Of a DNA stretch of 61,604 nt, positions 8,130-17,228 are shown in pieces. A program made the translations under genes and the position numbers. The stretch is taken from contig JAGWWP010000007.1 of NCBI GenBank assembly GCA_018970325.1, forward strand, positions 1 through 61,604, given 5' to 3'. Numbering within the stretch: position 1 is the stretch's first letter; each line of letters begins with the position of its first letter. This DNA comes from Cyanobacteria bacterium REEB446. GTDB taxonomy: Bacteria > Cyanobacteriota > Vampirovibrionia > LMEP-6097. The notes beneath the pieces were generated by a model. It ran no database searches, was not told the DNA's origin, and was given only the letters and a program-made list of their open reading frames with translations.

Positions 8130-10195
8130 AGATTAGCATCCTTAGCCAGATTTAAAAAAGTCTGATGAATATTAACCTTATCAGATAAGACATGCATACG
8201 CTCATAAGTTCCATCAGATTTTAATAGCCAAGACTGCTCATTATCAGCAAGATTATAAGAAATCACCTCTTCTAAAATTCTTTTATGAATCACTGGGTCT
8301 TCTAAAGGAATCATAGACTCCACTCTACGAATAAAGCTTCTTGGCATCCAGTCCGCAGAAGATAAAAACACTTTAGCCCGAGTAGAAGGTATACGACTAC
8401 CATTCGCGAAGCAGACTATACGCGAATGTTCTAGAAACCTACCGATAATACTTCTTACTGTAATATTTTCAGAAAGCCCTTTTAGACCAGGCTTTAAACA
8501 ACAGATACCTCTCACTATCAAGTCTACCTTAACCCCTGCTGCTGATGCAGAATAGAGCTTATCTATAATATCCGAGTCTACTAAAGCATTTAATTTAGCG
8601 ATAACATGAGCAGGCTTACCATCTTTCGCATTCTCTATCTCAGTATCTATAAGAGAAAATAAATCAGTCTTTAAATTTAATGGCGAAATGGATATTTTCT
8701 CTAGCGAGTCTGGTCTTACATAACCAGTAACATAATTAAATATCTTCGCCGCATCACGAGTTAGTACTGGATCAGCTGTAAAAACACTTATATCAGTATA
8801 TATTTTCGCTGTCTGCGGATGATAATTTCCAGTTCCGAAATGAGCGTAGCTTCTTAACTGTCCATCTTCTTTTCTCGTCACTAAGATCATCTTAGAGTGA
8901 GTCTTGTATTTCATAAACCCAAACACCACTTGAGCTCCAGATTTCTCTAAGACTCCAGCAAGTTTAATATTTTTCTCTTCATCAAATCTAGCTTTCAGCT
9001 CCACCATTACAGTAACTGATTTACCAGCTTCTGCTGCCTGAGCTAAAGCTTTCACTATTGGCGAATCTTCACTAGTTCTATAAAGGGTTTGCTTAATCGA
9101 AACGACATTAGGATCTTTAGCGGCTTGCGTTAAAAAATCGATTACTGGATCAAAAGATTCATAGGGATGGTGCAGGAGTATATCCTTTTCACGAATTGCC
9201 GTAAAAATATCACCATCTTTTAGATAAGCTGGCACACTTGGACTAAATGGTACGAACTTGAGCTGTGGCATCTTCTTTGAACTAATCTGCTCTAAATCAG
9301 AGAGATTCAGTAAACCATCCATTTTAAAAATATCACTAGGACGTATATGTAGCTCCTCCGTCGCAAAGGCTATTAAATCTGGGTCTATATCTTTATTTAC
9401 GATGAGACGAATTACAGTTCCCTGCTTACGTTTACTGAGTGCAGATTTAAAACTCTCTATCAGCTCCTCTACATCCTCTAAATCATCATCTATCTCCATT
9501 TCGCTATCGCGAATTAAATGAATAAAACCAGAAGAAATAACATCAAAGTTATGTAAAATCTTAGAAAGAAACATAATTACCGCAGATTCAGTCGGTAAAA
9601 GCCTTTCATCTTTCCCAAATAAATGAATAAACCTTTCTAAGTTCTGCGGAATGGAAATTACTGACCATTGTTGTCTCTGTGTATCTCTATCAAAGAGTTT
9701 CAAGACTATAGAAAGAGCATCGTTAGGAATTACTGGAAAAGGATGTACTGGATCTATAGCAAGTGGGGTTATAGTCGGAAATATTTTTTCAATGAAATGC
9801 TTTTCTAGCCAGCATTTTTCATCACTAGTCAGATCCTCTGGTTTGACTATCTCTATACCCTCATGCTTAAGCTCATCTATAAGCTGATGCAGAACATCTA
9901 CCTGCTCCACAAGGAACCTAGTAGTTTTTTTTCTAATCGCATTTAACTGTTCTAGATTAGTCAGCCCTTCCTTAGTCGGAATATTAATTTCCGCATCTAA
10001 TTTTCGGTGTATACCAGCCACCCTAACCATAAAGAACTCATCTAAATTACGATCTGAAATAGCTAAAAATTTAATCCTCTCGAAAAGCGGATGATTTTTA
10101 TTACGAGCTTCATCAAGTACTCTTGCGTTAAACTCTAGCCACGAGAGTTCTCTGTTTATAAGTCTTTTAGGTGAATCAAAATCTATATTCTGCAT
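8126..10195 (-). CDS. ppk1: polyphosphate kinase 1
   Basis: At 689 residues this is a full-length PPK1, which polymerises the terminal phosphate of ATP into polyphosphate at the membrane. Visible landmarks: LINRELSWLEFNARVLDEA at the N-terminus, the autophosphorylated His in HFGTGNYHPQTAKIYTD (about residue 450), and SSADWMPRSFIRRVE near the C-terminus. It is first in a two-gene unit with ppx. A TATAAA box lies 7 bases before the ATG with no Shine-Dalgarno, which fits a leaderless transcript. Confidence 0.95.
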   Translation of the reverse strand: MQNIDFDSPKRLINRELSWLEFNARVLDEARNKNHPLFERIKFLAISDRNLDEFFMVRVAGIHRKLDAEINIPTKEGLTNLEQLNAIRKKTTRFLVEQVDVLHQLIDELKHEGIEIVKPEDLTSDEKCWLEKHFIEKIFPTITPLAIDPVHPFPVIPNDALSIVLKLFDRDTQRQQWSVISIPQNLERFIHLFGKDERLLPTESAVIMFLSKILHNFDVISSGFIHLIRDSEMEIDDDLEDVEELIESFKSALSKRKQGTVIRLIVNKDIDPDLIAFATEELHIRPSDIFKMDGLLNLSDLEQISSKKMPQLKFVPFSPSVPAYLKDGDIFTAIREKDILLHHPYESFDPVIDFLTQAAKDPNVVSIKQTLYRTSEDSPIVKALAQAAEAGKSVTVMVELKARFDEEKNIKLAGVLEKSGAQVVFGFMKYKTHSKMILVTRKEDGQLRSYAHFGTGNYHPQTAKIYTDISVFTADPVLTRDAAKIFNYVTGYVRPDSLEKISISPLNLKTDLFSLIDTEIENAKDGKPAHVIAKLNALVDSDIIDKLYSASAAGVKVDLIVRGICCLKPGLKGLSENITVRSIIGRFLEHSRIVCFANGSRIPSTRAKVFLSSADWMPRSFIRRVESMIPLEDPVIHKRILEEVISYNLADNEQSWLLKSDGTYERMHVLSDKVNIHQTFLNLAKDANL

Positions 10196-10304
10196 TGAGG
10201 AATTTATACTTTAAGCATAACTTATATAGGCTTTTATGACATTATTGTATTCACTTTCCTCCTTACTAAGTCAGCTATTTTTTCTATTCCCACTCCTTCT
10301 AGTA

Positions 10305-11963
10305 TTAGTCTCTAAGAAACAATAGAGCATCTTCAAATCTACCTATTATTTGCTCTTTTCTTTCAGCTGAAAAACCAATTTTTTGTTTCTCCATTAAATT
10401 TTCAAGATGTCCTCTAAATCCTTTTATTAGTAATTGAATGCGCCTATCCTCAGTAATTTCAGACGAAAATTCTTCTTGATCAACTGTTCTTAGTCCTTTA
10501 TCACAAAAATCAAAAACACTTTCATTCCACAAATCAAATCCTGTATTATCCCCAAAACCTGTTGGCAAATCTTCTATTTGCCAAGCTCTTGAACCTTGGT
10601 CAAATTTATCAATAACTTTATCTACTAATTCACTACCATTGCTACTTACCAAAACAACTAAACTCAATAAATTATTAATTGCATGTTCGGCAAGATCATA
10701 TTTTCGAATATGTTGTTCAGGCTCAACATAGTGCAATCTATTACCAATATTCACAAAGTTTTTAGGCTCAAGGTCTAATAAACTACCTCTTGAGGAACAA
10801 AGTAAAGCCAAATCTAATAAGCGATCCACTGTATTAGCTTCTGCAATATTAGGGTAATTACGATTAGATTCACCGAAGCAATATGAATATGAATCATTGG
10901 ATAAACATTGAGTTTGAATATCTTTCATACTTTCAGAATCAATAAACGTTTTTGCTTTATAAATTTCTACAGTTTCTAAAACAAGATTTGTTATATCTAA
11001 ATTTGATATCCCATTTTTTTGCATGCAATTAGTATATGGAGTTAATTTAAGTCTTATTTGCGATTCTATTCCTTTCTGTAAAAATGCTTCTATTTGTTTT
11101 TGATTCTCAGGATTCTCAATATTTTCTGGCTTTAATAAAAGAGATAATATACCTTTTTGCAACTTGTTTAAACCTTCCAGAGCAAAGTTGACCACATCTT
11201 TTTTTTTCAACTCACTATTAGATTCTTTTAATTGCTCACGAAACTCTGCAACGGCATCTTTATAAAGAGTTAAATTAGCAGCCTCGGTATAGCCTATTAA
11301 CTGAAAAATATGTCCAATATTAGCAGCAATAGCAGAGGCAAAGTTTCCACTTTTTGTATAAGTAAGTCCTTGATCTAAATAGTACAGCTTTGAATCTTCA
11401 ACAATTAAGTTACCTTGGTTAGGGTCAAAAGTCGTGTTACGACGAGCACTTGCAAGACCTAAACTTACCAATTGACTCATTTGCTTTTCATCAGTAGGGT
11501 CCATTGTTTTATCACCAACAAATTGAAAAAGACCTAACTTTTGATCTGAATCAGGAATATCTAAGAATTGAGCATTTGGTCTAGATTCTAAAGCTTGAAT
11601 TTCACTATATTCGGTAGGGTAATTTCTGTTTACTCTTTTTGGAACAAATTTTTCACCATCATTTGTTTCAACTATTAAAACTGGTTTCCAGTTACCAACA
11701 CGGTTTTCAAAAAAATAATAATTTGAATTAGGAAATCTTTCTTGTATTAAAGCAAGATCTATACTAGGGGTAATAAAATTAGAAGAAAGTTTTTCAGCAT
11801 ATCGCTCTGGCGAGATGTCCTTACCAATAAACTCTATTTCAGCCTTGGATTTTGAGGTATCTAGCGTTTCAGCAGTTACTTTTTCAGGCTTAGATTTTGT
11901 ATGTTTAACTAAGCCGAGCCCAGCTCTGGGTGCGCTACAGATTTGACTCCTAATTAAATCCAT
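10305..11963 (-). CDS. protein-kinase-like hypothetical protein with duplicated catalytic-loop motif
   Basis: I place the start at the ATG at 11963; an in-frame TTG at 11996 is possible. The 552-residue product shows a kinase-like order: a strand with Lys (DGEKFVPKRV), a hinge-like LGLFQFVG, a catalytic-loop-like FDPNQGNLIV and a metal-binding-like YYLDQGL. A second, degenerate loop, LDLEPKNFVNIGNRLHYVEP, recurs about 200 residues later in the same helical context, suggesting internal duplication. No signal peptide is present. It may be an aminoglycoside-phosphotransferase-type kinase or pseudokinase; the substrate is unknown. It lies between ppk1 and glpD, 4 bases from no other ORF of note. 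Confidence 0.6.
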   Translation of the reverse strand: MDLIRSQICSAPRAGLGLVKHTKSKPEKVTAETLDTSKSKAEIEFIGKDISPERYAEKLSSNFITPSIDLALIQERFPNSNYYFFENRVGNWKPVLIVETNDGEKFVPKRVNRNYPTEYSEIQALESRPNAQFLDIPDSDQKLGLFQFVGDKTMDPTDEKQMSQLVSLGLASARRNTTFDPNQGNLIVEDSKLYYLDQGLTYTKSGNFASAIAANIGHIFQLIGYTEAANLTLYKDAVAEFREQLKESNSELKKKDVVNFALEGLNKLQKGILSLLLKPENIENPENQKQIEAFLQKGIESQIRLKLTPYTNCMQKNGISNLDITNLVLETVEIYKAKTFIDSESMKDIQTQCLSNDSYSYCFGESNRNYPNIAEANTVDRLLDLALLCSSRGSLLDLEPKNFVNIGNRLHYVEPEQHIRKYDLAEHAINNLLSLVVLVSSNGSELVDKVIDKFDQGSRAWQIEDLPTGFGDNTGFDLWNESVFDFCDKGLRTVDQEEFSSEITEDRRIQLLIKGFRGHLENLMEKQKIGFSAERKEQIIGRFEDALLFLRD

Positions 11964-12000
11964 GACATTAAAATAATCCAAGCATACAAAGCTCAAAAAT

Positions 12001-13674
12001 TTAAAGACTTGATAGTTTAAAGAAGGAAGCCGCCACTAAATCCTCATATTCCCTAACCTTATCTATATCAAAATACAAATAACCAGAACGCCTCTCCCAA
12101 AAATCCTGAGCGGTTCTCACATATTCATAATCAATAGTATAAAAAAGTTCAGCTAAGACAAAAGCTGCATCCCGAGACAGGTCTTTTCTTTCTATAATTA
12201 AGTTTTTTAAATAATCTAAAATTTTATAAGCATTTAAACCATAATTATCAAGCAAATGATCAGTATAAGCTTGACTAGAACTCAGTTCTAAATCACCAGC
12301 CACATTAGACTTAGTACTAGGAAAATAAACTGCCAAAAACTTCTCTAGTGAGGCTTTAAATTCCTGAATATGAGCTTCATCTTTAAAAGCACAGGCATTT
12401 AATTTTAAATTTTTAGTGCTAGATTTAGTAAAAATCTTTAAAAGCTTTTTAGCCTTTAACTTCTGCATTACTTTATCCACGACCCTCTCAGCCATTTTTC
12501 TATAACCAGTAAGCTTACCTCCAGCTATAGAGATTAAGCCCTCCTCTGAAACAAATATTTCATCTTTACGCGAAAGCTCACTAGGACTCTTTCCCTCTTG
12601 ATGAATTAAAGGACGTAAACCCGCCCACGATGATTTAATATCTTCTCTCTTTAGCTGAACATCAGGGAACATTTTATTAACAGCAGCTAAAAGATAATCC
12701 ACATCATCATCTTCAACTTTAATATCATCTAAACTACCACTATAATTAGTATCAGTAGTACCGAAATAAGTTATCCCAGCCCTCGGAATAGCGAAAATCA
12801 TTCTCCCCTTAATCGTTTCATCGAAATAAACTGACTGAGTTATCGGAAACTTATCCCTCTTCACCACTAAATGCACTCCCTTAGTGAGATGCAAACGCTT
12901 CTTTAAACTTTCTTCACTCTGCTGCTTTAACCTTAGAATATCTACCCAGGGGCCGGCAGCATTGACTATCACATCAGCCTCTACAAAAAAAGTGCCTTGG
13001 GGAGGTTCTTCTGTAATTTCAATTTCTGCATTTTCATCGCCCACTACATCTCTATCACTACACTTAACAAAAGCTAATTTCCCCTCATTATCGTAATCAA
13101 AATCAATTACCTCACAGTAATTTAAACAATCAGCCCCTTTATCTATAGCTGTTTTAATAATTTCAATAGTTAAACGTGCATCATCAGTGCGATATTCATA
13201 ATATAGACCAGCACCCTTAAGCTTCTCTGCCTTTAGGAGCGGTTCAAGCTTTAAAGCCTCTTTACTAGAGACCATTACACGCCTTTCAGTTTTTTTAACA
13301 GCCGCTAAAAAATCATAGAGAGCTAAACCAAAGGAAGTTAAAAATTTAGAATAAGTACCACCTTGATAAAGCGGTAATAACATCTTCTCGGGCTTAACTA
13401 AATTAGGAGCTATATTATGCACTACAGCCCTCTCCGTGCCTACTTCCTGCACTAGAGCGAAATCCATCTGTTTAAGATACCTCAGTCCACCATGAATTAA
13501 TTTAGTAGATTTAGAACTAGTACCACTAGCAAAATCTCCCTTCTCTACTAAAGCCACGCTCAGCCCCCTGAGAACTGCATCTAAAGCTATACCAGCACCA
13601 GTAATGCCACCACCAATAACCAGTAAATCATACTTTTTCGTTTTTAAATTTTCTAATATATCAGCACGTTTCAT
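12001..13674 (-). CDS. glpD: glycerol-3-phosphate dehydrogenase (FAD)
   Basis: The 557-residue flavoprotein oxidises glycerol 3-phosphate to dihydroxyacetone phosphate and passes electrons to the quinone pool. The FAD site is clear: LLVIGGGITGAGIALDA near residue 20, then SSKSTKLIHGGLRYL, and VNAAGPWVD in the middle; SIAGGKLTGYRKMAE closes the FAD domain. Residues around 211-223 (GDENAEIEI) come from a family A repeat inserted between strands just before the NAAGPW motif, a place where relatives have a short loop. The start overlaps the glpK stop by 4 bases. Confidence 0.95.
   Translation of the reverse strand: MKRADILENLKTKKYDLLVIGGGITGAGIALDAVLRGLSVALVEKGDFASGTSSKSTKLIHGGLRYLKQMDFALVQEVGTERAVVHNIAPNLVKPEKMLLPLYQGGTYSKFLTSFGLALYDFLAAVKKTERRVMVSSKEALKLEPLLKAEKLKGAGLYYEYRTDDARLTIEIIKTAIDKGADCLNYCEVIDFDYDNEGKLAFVKCSDRDVVGDENAEIEITEEPPQGTFFVEADVIVNAAGPWVDILRLKQQSEESLKKRLHLTKGVHLVVKRDKFPITQSVYFDETIKGRMIFAIPRAGITYFGTTDTNYSGSLDDIKVEDDDVDYLLAAVNKMFPDVQLKREDIKSSWAGLRPLIHQEGKSPSELSRKDEIFVSEEGLISIAGGKLTGYRKMAERVVDKVMQKLKAKKLLKIFTKSSTKNLKLNACAFKDEAHIQEFKASLEKFLAVYFPSTKSNVAGDLELSSSQAYTDHLLDNYGLNAYKILDYLKNLIIERKDLSRDAAFVLAELFYTIDYEYVRTAQDFWERRSGYLYFDIDKVREYEDLVAASFFKLSSL
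13004..13041 (-). repeat. family A repeat inside glpD
   Basis: The stretch CAATTTCTGCATTTTCATCG matches the core of the family (CAATTTCTGCGTTTTCGTCG). On the coding strand it is read as GDENAEIEI, the same frame and peptide as in glpK (GENAEIEDCEQ). The copy keeps the glpD frame. Confidence 0.65.
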
Positions 13675-15344
13675 AATCCACCACTAAAATTTCTCACGCT
13701 CGCTACCGCTCGCTGCCACCCAGAATACAGTCTAGCTATCTTTTTATGCAAATACGCCTCAGTAAAAGCTTCCGACTTAGATTTATGAATAAGCAATAAC
13801 TCATCTAAATCATAATCCCCAAGAGCATTAGCTACCATCATCACTATACCCAAAGCTGTAAGTTCTAAATTCTCATTACGATTCACTTTCACCCCAAGAA
13901 TTCCAGCCATAAACTCCATAAGAAAATTATTTACGGCAAGCCCGCCATCTACGTTTAGAATAAACTCTTTTAAATTCAGGGATAAAATTAAATCCTTAAC
14001 TTGATAGGCTACCGCCTCTAGCATAGCCCTTACTAAATGAGCCTTTCCAGTATCTAAGCTCATCCCTAGCACCGCTGCACGGGCATTCATATCCCAGTAA
14101 GGTGCGCCTAAACCGGTAAAAGCTGGTACTAAATATAAACCCGCCATATCTTCTTCGCTCACACTGCGAGCCATCGCCTCAGTCTCAGACACCGACTCAA
14201 AAAATCCTAAAGAATTTTTAAGCCAGTTAATCCCAGAACCAGCGATAAATATACTGCCTTCTAAAGCATAATGCACTGAACCATCAGCTAAAGCGAAGGC
14301 TATAGTTTTTAGAAGCTTATTTTTTTCACCCAGCTTACAGCTTTGCTCAGCGAATCCATTCTCTTTATTTTCCTTAGCTTGATCCACATTAGCCAAGTCT
14401 TCTCCTACATTTAAAAGAAAGAAAGCTCCAGTACCGAAAGTACATTTAGCCTGATTAGGCTTAAAACAGCCATGCCCAAATAATGAAGCGCTCTGGTCAC
14501 CAGCCACAGCCCTAACTTTTATATTAAAACCTTCTAAATTAAAATCCAAATAATCAGCCTGAGATGGCAAAGCCTCTGCCATTAAGCATCCTAGAATATT
14601 AAAAATATTAAGTAATTCTTCATCCCAGTTTAAAGTATTAATATTAAAAAGCATAGTACGCGAGGCATTCGTGTAATCAGTCCTATGCACAGCTCCATTA
14701 GAAAATTTCCACATCAGCCATGTATCCACAGTCCCGCAAGCTAACTCCCCAGCTTCAGCCCTAGCTCTAATCTCTGGATCTGAATCTAGAATCCATTTAA
14801 TTTTGCTAGCTGAAAAATAGGTATCTATAGCTAAACCTGTTTTATTCTGAATTAGCTCACTCATATTCTGGGGCTGCTCGCAATCTTCAATTTCTGCGTT
14901 TTCGCCCGCCTCGTGAAGATCAGCAGCATCCTGCACAGATCTATTTTTCAACTGAGTACAATATTCAACTGTTCTACTATCCTGCCAGACTATCGCAGGG
15001 TAAACAGGTTTAGAGGTTTTTCTATCCCAGATAATTACAGTTTCACGCTGATTAGTAATTCCAGCATAGATTTCAGGTGATTCTATATTAAGTGCATTAT
15101 TAATAGCTTTATCGTGAGTCTCATTCTCAAGTATCTTTTTCAAATTATTTAAAACCACTTGAATAGCCTGAAGCTGGCTAGTATAAATCTCTTCTGGATC
15201 ATGCTCTACCCAGTCCTTATGAGGATAAGACTGCTTAAACTCAATCTGTGACTTAGTTATTTCATTAAAATTAGAATCATACAGTATAGCTCTTGAGCTA
15301 GAAGTTCCTTGATCTATAGCGAGAAAGTATTTTTTTTTACTCAC
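13671..15344 (-). CDS. glpK: glycerol kinase
   Basis: Glycerol kinase (FGGY family) makes glycerol 3-phosphate from glycerol and ATP. Motifs: KYFLAIDQGTSSSRAILYD at the N-terminus, GTVDTWLMWKF, TDYTNASRTMLFNI, AVAGDQSASLFGHG with the catalytic Asp, and GLGAPYWDMNARAAVLGM. Relatives begin at MSKKY..AIDQGT, so I take GTG at 15344; an ATG at 15368 would add eight residues. With about 557 residues it is some 50 longer than usual. The excess is in two inserts, about residues 130-160 (a family A repeat) and 321-335 (possibly a decayed copy). It is co-transcribed with glpD. Confidence 0.95.
   Translation of the reverse strand: MSKKKYFLAIDQGTSSSRAILYDSNFNEITKSQIEFKQSYPHKDWVEHDPEEIYTSQLQAIQVVLNNLKKILENETHDKAINNALNIESPEIYAGITNQRETVIIWDRKTSKPVYPAIVWQDSRTVEYCTQLKNRSVQDAADLHEAGENAEIEDCEQPQNMSELIQNKTGLAIDTYFSASKIKWILDSDPEIRARAEAGELACGTVDTWLMWKFSNGAVHRTDYTNASRTMLFNINTLNWDEELLNIFNILGCLMAEALPSQADYLDFNLEGFNIKVRAVAGDQSASLFGHGCFKPNQAKCTFGTGAFFLLNVGEDLANVDQAKENKENGFAEQSCKLGEKNKLLKTIAFALADGSVHYALEGSIFIAGSGINWLKNSLGFFESVSETEAMARSVSEEDMAGLYLVPAFTGLGAPYWDMNARAAVLGMSLDTGKAHLVRAMLEAVAYQVKDLILSLNLKEFILNVDGGLAVNNFLMEFMAGILGVKVNRNENLELTALGIVMMVANALGDYDLDELLLIHKSKSEAFTEAYLHKKIARLYSGWQRAVASVRNFSGGL
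14871..14913 (-). repeat. family A repeat inside glpK
   Basis: This copy (GGCTGCTCGCAATCTTCAAT then TTCTGCGTTTTCGCCCGCC) is nearly identical to the intergenic copy at 53499. The kinase reads it as GENAEIEDCEQ, between the RTVEYC helix and the NKTGLAIDTYFS motif, which are separated by only about ten residues in E. coli GlpK. The insert therefore postdates the protein family. Confidence 0.85.
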
Positions 15345-15382
15345 AAGGTATTTATACCAAAGAGTCATCTTTTAAATTCAAA

Positions 15383-16216
15383 CTAAGTTAAAGAAGTACC
15401 CTCAGTTGTTTTAAACACATCAACAGCATAACGTTCGTTTTCTTGATTCTCAGAAGGAGAAGCTGCAAGAATTTCATTATCAACTGTATTATTTGCTTCA
15501 CGGTTCTCAATCTCAGCTTTCTTATCATTGGCTTTCTCTTTAGCTAACTCTTGTAACCCTTTTTTAAATGTTTCAATTTTTCTAGCAGCAGCTAAACTAA
15601 AATCTTCAATCTTAGCTTTAGCCCGCTCTTGAGTTAATTCACTAGTATAAACTCCCACTAGAGTATTTTTATAACCAGTTATTAAAGATAACTGTAATGA
15701 TTCTGCTCGATTCAAGACAGTTTGAGGATTTTTATTACTTAAACCAGCTTCAAGACCAGAAGAACCAGACTTACCATTAAACATATCATCTAAAACTGCT
15801 TCTATAGTCTCTGGGCCATAACCCTCCTTCTCTAACTGTTCCTGTAAATCTAGTTTGATTTGATTAGGATCTAGATGTCCACTTAAAGATAGGGCATATT
15901 GATCTAGTTGTTCACTTACACCTTTTTGTTGCTGTGGAGTTAAATTACCTAATCCCTGAGCAGCTTTTTCTGCAAGTGGGCTTACAAACACATGCTCCTC
16001 AGCAGCACCAGCAGCACCCCAAGCATTTTTATTACCAAAAAGCTGAGTGAGAATAGTCGCAGCAGCAGTAAAATAATCGCCTACACCACTAGCAGAAGGA
16101 GTCGAAGTAGTGGAAGAATTATTAGAAACAGGCTGCGTTAAATTAGTAGAAGGCGGAACATAAGTTCCTCCAACAGAAACAGGTGCAAGTGCAAACTCTA
16201 ACCTAAACCGAAAAAT
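15383..16216 (-). CDS. hypothetical protein, probably started at an ATT codon
   Basis: From GTG at 15991 the frame gives 202 residues, Gln/Glu/Lys-rich and helical, ending in a disordered Asn/Glu tail. The frame stays open far upstream, through 75 more codons with protein-like content (a Ser/Thr/Pro linker, then GDYFTAAATILTQLFG), to a TAG at 16220. No ATG, GTG or TTG exists in that stretch. A perfect GGAGGG Shine-Dalgarno (16224-16229) lies 7 bases before an ATT codon at 16216, so I propose ATT as the start and 277 residues. The conservative alternative is GTG 15991, preceded by GAGGAG at short distance. Family and function are unknown. Confidence 0.6.
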   Translation of the reverse strand: MFRFRLEFALAPVSVGGTYVPPSTNLTQPVSNNSSTTSTPSASGVGDYFTAAATILTQLFGNKNAWGAAGAAEEHVFVSPLAEKAAQGLGNLTPQQQKGVSEQLDQYALSLSGHLDPNQIKLDLQEQLEKEGYGPETIEAVLDDMFNGKSGSSGLEAGLSNKNPQTVLNRAESLQLSLITGYKNTLVGVYTSELTQERAKAKIEDFSLAAARKIETFKKGLQELAKEKANDKKAEIENREANNTVDNEILAASPSENQENERYAVDVFKTTEGTSLT

Positions 16217-16240
16217 AATCTAACCCTCCGAAACTTAACT

Positions 16241-16269
16241 AAAAAAATACGATAGCCAAACGGCTACCA
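16241..16269 (-). terminator. intrinsic terminator after the 16357-17175 gene
   Basis: On the minus strand a GGTAGCC-GTTT-GGCTATC hairpin (one mismatch) is followed by a run of seven T. It would end transcription of the upstream secreted-protein gene and separate it from the gene that starts near 16216. Confidence 0.6.
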
Positions 16270-16318
16270 TACTTCACCAAATATTTACATAAATTTAGTT
16301 ATAAGACGGTTAAGGTTA

Positions 16319-16358
16319 AGACGAAAACGCAGAAATTGAAGATTTCAAGCAGTTTCTT
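16319..16358 (-). repeat. family A repeat at the end of the 16357-17175 gene
   Basis: The reverse complement reads AAGAAACTGCTTGAAATCTT and then CAATTTCTGCGTTTTCGTC, almost the consensus of the left half. It begins at the stop codon of the neighbouring gene (TTA at 16357-16359), so the element provides that stop. Confidence 0.8.
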
Positions 16359-17175
16359 AAAGAGCTATATCCACATTACGAGTAATCATAATCTGTAATT
16401 CCTGCCCCTTATCTATAGCAGCAGAATCACCCCTCGAAAAAAGTGCTATGACACTTCCACCGAGTAAAGAACCAGCTACTGGTAAGCCTAAGGTAGCTAC
16501 AGAAACCACTTGACCAGTTTTAGTACTTAAAAGAGCATGAGTCGGGTCCATAGCTTTATCAGAGAAACCAGTCTGCGGGTCTAATAGACCTTCTTTATTA
16601 ACTATCCCTTCCACAAAGGTAAGTCTTGCGTCTAATGGTACATAATCTCCTTGAGGTGTAACCAGTGAATCTAAGCTAATTTCAAGCACGCCAGATTTAC
16701 TTAAAAACCTAGGACGCTTTAAATCAGAAACTTTACCGCGAATCCATGAAGACTTAGGTACTATAAGCTTTTTATAATCACCAGTTAAATAGAAATCCTC
16801 TAAAACTCTAGCTTTAAAATCGTCTCCCAGCTCTGATTTCTTCGCCGTAAGTGGAGTTTCCACTATGATTCTGAGCCTGGCTTGAACGGGAACCTGCCCT
16901 GTAGCAGTATTTAATTTAAAAGGTGCAGCGGCGAAATTAGAAAGACTTTTAAAATCAACTGGATCATTAGTGACCGCCTCGAAATCATCAAGATTAACTT
17001 TAGATGAATCTCTCACATTAATACTCATATCTGACATATCCATAACTGAAGCAGATTTTACTGCAAGTGGACTGGTAAATAACAGAGAAGCTAAGCAGAG
17101 AGAAGACTTTAAAACCTTAGAGTTAAAATATTTTTCCGCTACACGCCATAAATTCATAACAGTGAGTGAATGCAT
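16357..17175 (-). CDS. secreted protein, weakly TrbI/VirB10-like
   Basis: The 272-residue product has an N-terminal signal sequence (KSSLCLASLLFTSPLAVKSA, cleaved near residue 42). An extracytoplasmic part follows, in which WIRGKVSDLKRPRFLSKSG and LEISLDSLVTPQGDYVPLDA recall the TrbI/VirB10 beta-barrel repeat. A hydrophobic Gly-rich segment (VATLGLPVAGSLLGGSVIAL) lies near the C-terminus, and the tail resembles the LQIMITRNVDI end of such proteins. No other conjugation gene is nearby, so a transfer role is unlikely; an outer-envelope scaffold is a guess. Start at M1 or at M7 is open. Confidence 0.6.
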   Translation of the reverse strand: MHSLTVMNLWRVAEKYFNSKVLKSSLCLASLLFTSPLAVKSASVMDMSDMSINVRDSSKVNLDDFEAVTNDPVDFKSLSNFAAAPFKLNTATGQVPVQARLRIIVETPLTAKKSELGDDFKARVLEDFYLTGDYKKLIVPKSSWIRGKVSDLKRPRFLSKSGVLEISLDSLVTPQGDYVPLDARLTFVEGIVNKEGLLDPQTGFSDKAMDPTHALLSTKTGQVVSVATLGLPVAGSLLGGSVIALFSRGDSAAIDKGQELQIMITRNVDIAL

Positions 17176-17203
17176 AAATTAATTATAACTCTAAAAAGCA
17201 AAA

Positions 17204-17226
17204 GGGGACTGCTCGCAAGCGTAGAA
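17204..17226 (+). repeat. family A repeat fragment
   Basis: GGGGACTGCTCGCAAGCGTA carries the terminal block and the next few bases of the family, then breaks off. It lies just after the queE stop codon. Confidence 0.5.
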
Positions 17227-17228
17227 GT

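Noticed and set aside
13684-13730. CGCTCGCTACCGCTCGCTGC duplication near the glpK end
   Set aside because: A short direct repeat coding the Ala/Val/Arg-rich C-terminus of GlpK, with no sign of an element.
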